Shown piece after piece: positions 58,212 to 64,000 of a stretch of DNA of 64,000 nucleotides. A program made the translations under genes and the position numbers. Source of the DNA: Variovorax fucosicus (GTDB lineage Bacteria; Pseudomonadota; Gammaproteobacteria; Burkholderiales; Burkholderiaceae_C); assembly GCF_030316825.1 (NCBI RefSeq), contig NZ_JASZYU010000001.1, forward strand, positions 1,798,001-1,862,000, given 5' to 3'. The notes under the pieces were generated by a model that was given only the letters and a program-made list of their open reading frames with translations, had not been told where the DNA came from and searched no databases. The number at the start of each line of letters is the position of its first letter. The stretch's first letter is position 1.

Positions 58212-59735
58212 TCACACGTCGAACCGCACCCCCTGCGCCAACGGCAGCTCGCGCGAGTAGTTGATGGTGTTGGTGGCGCGCCGCATGTAGTTGCGCCAGG
58301 CATCGGAGCCTGATTCGCGGCCGCCGCCGGTTTCCTTTTCGCCACCGAAGGCGCCGCCGATCTCCGCGCCCGAGGTGCCGAGGTTGACGTTGGCAATGCC
58401 GCAGTCCGAGCCCGCGGCCGAGAGAAAGAATTCCGTTTCGCGCAGGTCGTTGCCGAACACTGCCGACGAGAGGCCCTGCGGCACCGCGTTGTGCAGGGCG
58501 ATGGCGTCCTCGAAGCGGTCATAGCCCAGCACGTAGAGGATGGGCGCAAAGGTCTCGTGGCACACCGTGGCCGTTTGCGAAGGCATCTCGACGATGGCCG
58601 GGTGCACGTAGAACGCGTCGGGATGCTGCGCAGCCAAAGCACGCGTGCCGCCTGACACCTTGCCGCCCTCCTTCGCCGCAGCCGCCAGCGCGGCCTGCAT
58701 CGCGTCGAAGGCGGCCTGGTCGATCAGCGGGCCGACCAGCGTGCCGGCCACGCGCGGATCGCCGATGGGCAATGCCTCGTAGGCCTTGCGCAGTCGCGCG
58801 ACCAGCACTTCGCGCACGCTCTCGTGCACGATCAGCCGGCGCGTGGTGGTGCAGCGCTGGCCAGCCGTGCCGGCTGCGGCGAACAGGATGCCGCGCACCG
58901 CGAGTTCGAGGTCGGCCGAGGGCGTGACGATGACGGCGTTGTTGCCGCCCAGCTCGAGCAGGCTGCGCCCGAAGCGCTGCGCCACGCGCGGACCCACTTC
59001 GCGGCCCATGCGGGTGCTGCCGGTGGCCGACACCAGCGGCACGCGTGCGTCGTCCACGATGGCCTCGCCCACGTCGCGCAGGCCGACGACCACGCCCGAA
59101 AGCCCGGCAGGCGCATCGCTGCCGAAACGCTTGGCGGCACGCTCGAACAGTGCCTGGCAGGCCAGCGCGGTGAGCGGTGTCTTCTCGGACGGCTTCCACA
59201 CCACCGCATCGCCGCAGACGAAGGCAAGCGCCGCGTTCCATGACCACACGGCCGCCGGAAAATTGAAGGCGCTGATGACGCCCACCACGCCCAGCGGATG
59301 CCAGGTTTCCATCATGCGGTGGCCCGGCCGCTCCGACGCGATGGTCAGGCCGTACAGCTGGCGCGACAGGCCGACCGCGAAGTCGCAGATGTCGATCATC
59401 TCCTGCACCTCGCCGAGCCCTTCGGTCAGGATCTTGCCGGCCTCGAGCGAGACCACGGTGCCGAGCGCTTCCTTTTCGGCGCGCAGTTCTTCGCCGAGCA
59501 GGCGCACCAGCTCGCCGCGGCGCGGCGCGGGCACGGTGCGCCAGGCCAGGAAGGCCGCGTGGGCCTCGCCGACGGTGCGCGCCACGTCGGTCGGCGTGTG
59601 CATCGGTACCTGGCCGATGGTGCTGCCGTCGATCGGCGAGCGCACGCGCAGGCCGCCGCCGTTGTAGGCGGCGCGTGGCACGCCGATGCGGCCGAGCAAG
59701 GTCTGGATCTGGGCGGCGGGGGCGGTCATCGTCAT
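58212..59735 (-). CDS. amaB: ALDH7-type L-aminoadipate-semialdehyde / piperideine-6-carboxylate dehydrogenase
   Basis: A 507-residue aldehyde dehydrogenase of the ALDH7 (antiquitin/AmaB) group. Diagnostic are FNFPAAVWSWNAALA, LELGGNNAVIV with the general base, GQRCTTTRRL with catalytic Cys295, and the hallmark C-terminus NLGTSGAEIGGAFGGEKETGGGRESGSD followed by WRNYMRRATNTINYS (given in two parts). The family oxidises 2-aminoadipate 6-semialdehyde, in equilibrium with piperideine-6-carboxylate, in lysine and pipecolate catabolism. The ATG is at 59735 or 59729. It is the last gene of an operon with a PotD-like transporter and a three-subunit oxidase, which could supply its cyclic imine substrate. 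Confidence 0.9.
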   Translation of the reverse strand: MTMTAPAAQIQTLLGRIGVPRAAYNGGGLRVRSPIDGSTIGQVPMHTPTDVARTVGEAHAAFLAWRTVPAPRRGELVRLLGEELRAEKEALGTVVSLEAGKILTEGLGEVQEMIDICDFAVGLSRQLYGLTIASERPGHRMMETWHPLGVVGVISAFNFPAAVWSWNAALAFVCGDAVVWKPSEKTPLTALACQALFERAAKRFGSDAPAGLSGVVVGLRDVGEAIVDDARVPLVSATGSTRMGREVGPRVAQRFGRSLLELGGNNAVIVTPSADLELAVRGILFAAAGTAGQRCTTTRRLIVHESVREVLVARLRKAYEALPIGDPRVAGTLVGPLIDQAAFDAMQAALAAAAKEGGKVSGGTRALAAQHPDAFYVHPAIVEMPSQTATVCHETFAPILYVLGYDRFEDAIALHNAVPQGLSSAVFGNDLRETEFFLSAAGSDCGIANVNLGTSGAEIGGAFGGEKETGGGRESGSDAWRNYMRRATNTINYSRELPLAQGVRFDV

Positions 59736-59746
59736 CTGTGGGTGCC

Positions 59747-60793
59747 TCAACGTTCGATGGTCTTGTTCCAGCGCGTGTTCCACGCGGGGCGGTTGGCATT
59801 GACGCTTTCCCAGTCGACCGTGACGGCGTTCTTCATCCACTCGTTGATCTGCGCCACCTGCTTGGCCGCATCGCCGGTGGCGGGCGTCTTGGGGTTGGTC
59901 GGCAACTGGCTGCCATATTGCAGCGCCGCGGCCTGGGCCTGCGGGCTCAACAGGTATTCGGCGAGCTTCTGCGAGAGCTCGGGTTCGCTGTTGTTGGCGA
60001 TGACGCACTGGCCCACGGTGAGCACCACCGAGCCTTCCTTGGGCTGGGCGTACTCGACCGGGATGCCCTTCTCCTTGAGCGCCGCCACGGCCGTGGGCGT
60101 GAGCGGGAAGAGCGCGGCCTCGCCGGTCTGCACCATCTCCGACAGCTTGGCCGAGCTCGGGATGTACTCGAGCACGTTCGGGCCGATGGTCTTGGGCCAG
60201 GCGTTGAAGCCGGGGTCGACGTTCTTGTCGTTGCCGCCCTGGATGCGGTTGAACATCAGGAAGCCGTGCAGGCCGAAGGACGACGACGGCATCGACTGGA
60301 ACACCACCTTGCCCTTGAACTTGGGGTCGGCCATGTCCATCCACGAGGTGGGCGCAGCCCAGCCCTTCTCGGTGAACATCTTCTTGTTGTAGGCGATGCC
60401 GGTCATGCCGAGGCTCACGCCGCTGGCCATGTCGCCCTTGAAGCGCGCCGCGGGAAAGAGCTCGTTGAGCGCGGCGCTCGGGCGCTGCTTCTCGCACAGG
60501 CCCATGCCGATGGCGCGGTACATGATGCCGTCGTCGAGGAACATCACGTGCATCTGCGGCTTGTCCTTGTTGGCCTGGGCCTTGGCCAGGATGTCCGACG
60601 AGGTGCCGGGCACCACCACGACCTTGGCGCCGGTCTGCTTTTCGAATTCGCCGAACACGTACTGCGAGTACGTCTTCTCCATCGTGCCGCCGTTCATGCC
60701 GATGTAGAGCGTCTTGGCCTGCGCGAAGGCGACGCCGGCGGGCAGCAGGGATGCGAGGAAGGCGGCGGCGATCAGGGATGTCTTGCGGGTCAT
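59747..60793 (-). CDS. Spermidine/putrescine-type ABC transporter substrate-binding protein
   Basis: A 348-residue periplasmic binding protein of the PotD/PotF-like family. The signal peptide is at residues 1-24 (LLPAGVAFAQ). The mature part shows LYIGMNGGTMEKTYSQYVFGEFEKQTGAKVVVVPG and GMTGIAYNKKMF. The ATG at 60793 is used; the open frame continues upstream into the oxidase gene without similarity. It lies between the dehydrogenase gene and the FAD subunit gene. The ligand is probably an amino- or imino-acid feeding the oxidase; the family also carries polyamines and opines. Confidence 0.9.
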   Translation of the reverse strand: MTRKTSLIAAAFLASLLPAGVAFAQAKTLYIGMNGGTMEKTYSQYVFGEFEKQTGAKVVVVPGTSSDILAKAQANKDKPQMHVMFLDDGIMYRAIGMGLCEKQRPSAALNELFPAARFKGDMASGVSLGMTGIAYNKKMFTEKGWAAPTSWMDMADPKFKGKVVFQSMPSSSFGLHGFLMFNRIQGGNDKNVDPGFNAWPKTIGPNVLEYIPSSAKLSEMVQTGEAALFPLTPTAVAALKEKGIPVEYAQPKEGSVVLTVGQCVIANNSEPELSQKLAEYLLSPQAQAAALQYGSQLPTNPKTPATGDAAKQVAQINEWMKNAVTVDWESVNANRPAWNTRWNKTIER

Positions 60794-60804
60794 GGGGATT
60801 CCTT

Positions 60805-61980
60805 TCAGTGCGTGACGGAAGTGGCGTGGGGAACAGGCGGGGTGGAAGACGGGGACGAAACAGGCAGGCGATGGAAGCGATCGGCCGCGAAGGCATCGAT
60901 GGGGGTGCTGCTGTGGCCCTTGCAGGCCAGCTCGGCCAGCACCTCGCCGGCGGCCGGGCCGATCTGGAAGCCCGCGCCCGAAAAGCCGAAGCCATGGAAC
61001 AGCCCCGGCCTGCCGATGCTCGGGCCCAGCACCGGCTGCCGGTCGGGCAGGTAGCCCTCGCTGCCGCTCCAGGTGCGCAGGATGTGGGCATGCCGCAGCG
61101 CGGGCAGCAGCTCGATCGCCTGGCGGCACATGCCGTGGATGGTGCCGCGCTCGACGCGTGCGCGGTCGGCGTCGAGCGCGTAGCCCGCGCCGCCACCCAT
61201 CACGACATTGCCGCGCGCTGCCTGCCGGCAATAGATGCCGCCGCCTTCGACGCCGAGGCTCCAGTCCATGAAGACCGGCAGTGGCTCGGTGACGGCCATC
61301 GCCGGGTTGCCGGTGCGCAGCGGCACCGCGTCGCCGAACTGTTCGGCGAGCGGGCCGGCCCAGGCGCCGGCGCAGTTGAGCAGCACCGGCGCACGCACCT
61401 CCAACGCGGCCGCGGTGGAGCGCAGCACGAAGCGCTGGCCGTCGTGCACCGCCTCATCAAGCGGCGTGCGCTCGAACACCTGCGCGCCCGCACGTTCGGC
61501 TGCGCGTGCAAACGCGGGCGACACGAGCCGTGGATTGGCCTGGCCGTCTTCGGGGCAGAACGAGCCGCCCAGCGCCTTGGGGCCGAGCCAGCCGGAACGC
61601 GCGCGCAAGGCCGCGCCCGTGATCATTTCAAGGCCGAGGTCGAAGTCACGGGTGAGTTCGCGGTAGCGCTCGAGCGCGGCCAGGTCGGCCTCGCTGCGCG
61701 CGATCTTGAAGTGGCCCGAGCGCAGGTATTCGCCGTCGGTGCCCAGCAAGGCCGTGAGTTCGCCCCAGATGCGGTGCGCACGTTGCGCGAGCGGCAGCTG
61801 GCTCAGCGGGCGGCCTTGCCGGCGCACGCCGCCGAAGTTGACGCCACTGGAGCGTGAACCGCAGAGGTCGCGCTCCAGCAGCACCACCTGCCGGCCCATG
61901 CGGCGCAGCGCCAGTGCTGCCGAGGCGCCGACGATGCCGCCGCCGACGATCGCCACATCGGTGTCGATGCGCCGCGTCAT
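60805..61980 (-). CDS. FAD-dependent oxidoreductase (DAO family), catalytic subunit of a three-part oxidase
   Basis: A 391-residue D-amino-acid-oxidase-fold flavoprotein. The dinucleotide motif VAIVGGGIVGASAAL lies at about residues 9-23, and the C-terminal GFSGAGFQIGPAAGEVLAEL closes the FAD site. It corresponds to the small flavoprotein subunit of heterotrimeric oxidases such as octopine/nopaline oxidase (OoxB), HcnC and bacterial D-hydroxyproline dehydrogenase. The ATG at 61980 overlaps the stop of the large subunit gene by 4 nt. With AmaB downstream, a cyclic imino acid such as pipecolate is a good substrate candidate. Confidence 0.88.
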   Translation of the reverse strand: MTRRIDTDVAIVGGGIVGASAALALRRMGRQVVLLERDLCGSRSSGVNFGGVRRQGRPLSQLPLAQRAHRIWGELTALLGTDGEYLRSGHFKIARSEADLAALERYRELTRDFDLGLEMITGAALRARSGWLGPKALGGSFCPEDGQANPRLVSPAFARAAERAGAQVFERTPLDEAVHDGQRFVLRSTAAALEVRAPVLLNCAGAWAGPLAEQFGDAVPLRTGNPAMAVTEPLPVFMDWSLGVEGGGIYCRQAARGNVVMGGGAGYALDADRARVERGTIHGMCRQAIELLPALRHAHILRTWSGSEGYLPDRQPVLGPSIGRPGLFHGFGFSGAGFQIGPAAGEVLAELACKGHSSTPIDAFAADRFHRLPVSSPSSTPPVPHATSVTH

Positions 61981-63368
61981 GACGACATGCCCTCGCTCGC
62001 GGCGACCAGCTGCATCGGGATCGGCTTGATCGGCGCCTGCCCGCGCAGGCGGCCAACCTGCTGCACCGGCTGGCCGGTGCAATGCGCCAGCACTTCGGCC
62101 GCGGCCACGCCGCACATGCGGCCCTGGCAACGGCCCATGCCGACGCGGCACAGCGCCTTCAGCCGGTTCATCTCGTCGGCACCGGTTTCGCGCACGGTCT
62201 GGCGCAAGGTGCCGGCGGTGACGTTTTCGCAGCGGCACACCACGAGCTCGTCAGGCGCGTGTGCGGCCCAATCTGCCGGGAAGGGAAAGGCGCGCTCGAG
62301 GCCGCCGCGAAAGCCGACGAGGCGGGCCAGCTTCTGTTCAAGCGATTGCGCGCGGGCCACATCGATCGCCATGCCGCGGTCGGCCAGCAACGCGAACGCC
62401 GCGCGCTCGCCGGCCCACTCGGCCGCGTCCGCGCCCATGATGCCGGCGCCGTCGCCGGCCAGGTAGATGCCAGCCACGCTGCTGCGACCGGCCGCATCGC
62501 GCTCGGGCAGGTGCGCGCGGTGCGGAGCGGCATAGGCGAAGCGGCAGCCGAGCAGGTCGGCCAGTTGCGTCTCGGAACGCAGCGCGTAGCCGAAGCCCAC
62601 TGCATCGCATTCGAGCGTGCGCTCGCCCTGCCCATCGTGCCAGGCGACGCCGCGCACGCGTTCGTCGCCAAGCACCCGCAGGGGCCGCACGCCACCGTGG
62701 ATCGGCACGCCATGCGCGCGCAGCCAGCCGACGTAGTACAGGCCCTTGAGCAGCACCGCCGGCTGGGAACTCATGGCCGGCAACGCGGCGACCTGGTCTG
62801 CGAGGCGCGCGGTGTCGAGCACCGCCACGACCTTGGCACCGGCCTTCGCATACTGGTAGGCCACGAGGTACAGCAGCGGCCCGGTGCCCATGAGCACCAC
62901 GCGCTCGCCGATGGCACAGCCCTGGAACTTGAGCGCGACCTGCGCGCCGCCCAGCGTGTAGACGCCCGGCAGCGTCCAGCCCGGCATCGGCAGCACGCGG
63001 TCGGTGGCGCCGGTGGCGACGATGAGCTGCGCGAAGGCCACGCGCTGCGTGCGCTGGCTCGGGCCATGCAGCACGTCGAGCTGGTCGCCTTGCGCGTTCC
63101 ACACCAGGCTGTCGGGCCGGTAGTCGACTTGCGCGTTCAGCGCGTCGAAGCTCTGGTGCAGCGCATCGGCGCGGCCCGACTCGAAGCCGTAGAGCGTGCG
63201 GCTGCTGCGGCCGAACTGCGGCGGCTGGCGCCGGTAGATCTGGCCGCCGGCGCGCGCGGCCTCGTCGATCAGCACCGGCCGCAGGCCGTGCGCCACCAGC
63301 GTCTGCGCCGCGCGCACGCCGGCCGGGCCGGCGCCGACGATCACGGGGGGCGCGGTGTCACCGTTCAT
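61977..63368 (-). CDS. NAD(P)/FAD-type oxidoreductase with BFD iron-sulfur domain (HcnB/OoxA-like)
   Basis: A 463-residue protein. A Rossmann FAD motif PVIVGAGPAGVRAA at about residues 8-21 is followed by ATGATDRVLPMPGW and a second dinucleotide site (VVLMGTGPLLYLVAYQ), the pyridine-nucleotide-disulfide oxidoreductase layout. A C-terminal [2Fe-2S] BFD-like domain has VVCRCENVTAGTL and CRVGMGRCQGRMCG. This matches the large subunit of HcnB/OoxA-type heterotrimers, which pass electrons from the DAO-fold subunit. The ATG at 63368 overlaps the small iron-sulfur gene by 4 nt, and the stop overlaps the catalytic subunit gene. Confidence 0.88.
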   Translation of the reverse strand: MNGDTAPPVIVGAGPAGVRAAQTLVAHGLRPVLIDEAARAGGQIYRRQPPQFGRSSRTLYGFESGRADALHQSFDALNAQVDYRPDSLVWNAQGDQLDVLHGPSQRTQRVAFAQLIVATGATDRVLPMPGWTLPGVYTLGGAQVALKFQGCAIGERVVLMGTGPLLYLVAYQYAKAGAKVVAVLDTARLADQVAALPAMSSQPAVLLKGLYYVGWLRAHGVPIHGGVRPLRVLGDERVRGVAWHDGQGERTLECDAVGFGYALRSETQLADLLGCRFAYAAPHRAHLPERDAAGRSSVAGIYLAGDGAGIMGADAAEWAGERAAFALLADRGMAIDVARAQSLEQKLARLVGFRGGLERAFPFPADWAAHAPDELVVCRCENVTAGTLRQTVRETGADEMNRLKALCRVGMGRCQGRMCGVAAAEVLAHCTGQPVQQVGRLRGQAPIKPIPMQLVAASEGMSS

Positions 63369-63670
63369 GCGGCCTCCTGGACAGTGCCGGTCACCAATGA
63401 CATGCCCGGCTGCACGAAGGTGGAGCAGGCGCGCAGGCGTTCGCCGTCGACGGTCTGCACCCAGCAGTCCTGGCACGCGCCCATCATGCAGAAGCCGGCG
63501 CGCGGCGCGCCGCTGAACTCGTTGCGGCGCAGCTGCCCGGTGTGCGTGAGCACGGCCGTGAGAACCGTGTCGCCCGCGAGCGCGGTGCGCGGCACGCCGT
63601 CGAGCACGAAAGGCACTTCGGCACGGCCGGTTTCGGCCAGGCGGCGCAGCAGTGGTTGCACGGCGCTCAT
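63365..63670 (-). CDS. Small [2Fe-2S] ferredoxin-like subunit (HcnA/OoxX-like)
   Basis: A 101-residue subunit with a plant-type [2Fe-2S] motif: Cys61, Cys66, Cys69 and Cys82 (GFCMMGACQDCWV, then RACSTF). It matches the Fer2_4 subunits of heterotrimeric amino-acid and opine oxidases. It overlaps the ABC permease gene upstream and the large oxidase subunit gene downstream by 4 nt each, so all three oxidase subunits are made from one message in the order small, large, catalytic. Confidence 0.9.
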   Translation of the reverse strand: MSAVQPLLRRLAETGRAEVPFVLDGVPRTALAGDTVLTAVLTHTGQLRRNEFSGAPRAGFCMMGACQDCWVQTVDGERLRACSTFVQPGMSLVTGTVQEAA

Positions 63671-64000
63671 GACCTTCCCACCAGCACGCGGTCAAGACCG
63701 TAGATGCGGTCGAGCAGCAGCATCGCCCCGGCCGTCACCGCGATCATCAATGCCGACACAGCGGCCATGAGCGGGTCGATCGACTCGGTCGCGTACATGT
63801 ACATGCGCACCGGCAGCGTGACGGTCGACGGCGCGGTGACGAAGATCGACATCGTCACCTCGTCGAAGCTGTTAATGAAGGCCAGCAGCCAGCCGCCGGT
63901 GACGCCCGGCAGGATCATCGGCAGCGTGATGCGGCGGAACACCGTGGCCTGGCTTGCGCCGAGCGAAAGCGCCGCATGCTCGGCGCTGCGGTCGAAGCCC
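63667..64000 (-). CDS. Spermidine/putrescine-type ABC transporter permease (PotC-like), 5' end beyond window
   Basis: The C-terminal 110 residues of an ABC permease; the gene runs off the right edge. The EAA loop EHAALSLGASQATVFRRITL with following PMILPG is intact, followed by FINSFDEVTMSIFVTAPS and the final helix ALMIAVTAGAMLLLDRIYG, all typical for PotC. A GTG at 63942 lies inside the EAA loop and is not a real start. It partners the PotD-like protein at 59747; the PotB-like permease and ATPase genes should lie further upstream outside the window. Confidence 0.9.
   Translation of the reverse strand, partial: GFDRSAEHAALSLGASQATVFRRITLPMILPGVTGGWLLAFINSFDEVTMSIFVTAPSTVTLPVRMYMYATESIDPLMAAVSALMIAVTAGAMLLLDRIYGLDRVLVGRS

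Noticed and set aside
58212-61196. Possible 994-residue fusion extending the aldehyde dehydrogenase upstream
   Set aside because: The upstream part runs in another frame over the binding-protein gene at 59747-60793, which has a signal peptide and full homology. The dehydrogenase starts at 59735 with a normal family N-terminus.

Overview
The window looks like chromosome of a high-GC, metabolically versatile betaproteobacterium of the Comamonadaceae, most like Variovorax. This rests on base composition, a split MetH, Bug- and Liv-type binding proteins and characteristic GC-rich intergenic repeats; it is an inference from gene content. No rRNA, tRNA, CRISPR array or insertion sequence was seen.

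Layout. (1) 90-2547: a small lipoprotein gene, then an Lrp-type regulator divergent from a saccharopine-dehydrogenase-like gene. (2) 2563-21935: the main catabolic region, which I read as a nicotinamide/nicotinate degradation supercluster of the reductive type. A minus-strand chain of about 16 kb (18992 down to 2563) encodes a 6-hydroxynicotinate reductase-like protein, a UPF0280 protein, two PF06684 proteins, a Liv-type ABC transporter (binding protein, fused LivH-LivM, LivG, LivF), a twin-arginine-exported nicotinamidase, a second binding protein, a two-subunit NicA/NicB-type molybdenum hydroxylase with a membrane-anchored triheme tail, a FAH-family protein and a HIT protein. Divergent on the plus strand are a ferredoxin-NADP reductase, a TetR regulator and an enamidase. 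Predicted route: nicotinamide to nicotinate in the periplasm, uptake, hydroxylation to 6-hydroxynicotinate, ferredoxin-dependent reduction to tetrahydro-6-oxonicotinate, then ring opening to 2-formylglutarate. Genes for the later steps known from Eubacterium barkeri are not in the window.

(3) 21948-33563: a zinc-ribbon membrane protein, then a minus-strand chain metH2 - membrane glycosyltransferase - GT2 - GtrA - YihY joined by 4-nt overlaps and headed by an SAH riboswitch; next a PACE efflux gene divergent from a LysR gene, an SH3 protein and the separate N-terminal half of MetH. (4) 33587-46104: a full histidine-utilisation operon (hutC H U, amino-acid ABC binding protein and permease, hutD I F G) and a NitT/TauT-type ABC operon. 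HutC-like dyads lie between hutC and hutH and upstream of the ABC operon, so HutC may control both.

(5) 46105-48950: a LysR/Bug-receptor divergent pair and a methyltransferase. (6) 49011-58138: recQ followed by a type I restriction-modification locus (hsdR, hsdM, hsdS) and an AlbA_2/schlafen-type gene, probably an acquired defence island. (7) 58212-64000: a catabolic operon with an ALDH7-type aminoadipate-semialdehyde/piperideine-6-carboxylate dehydrogenase, a spermidine/putrescine-type ABC transporter and a three-subunit FAD/2Fe-2S imino-acid or opine oxidase; the permease gene runs off the right edge.

GC-rich hairpin repeats sit between genes and in two cases inside genes: one forms the linker of NicB, another the N-terminus of the NitT/TauT permease.
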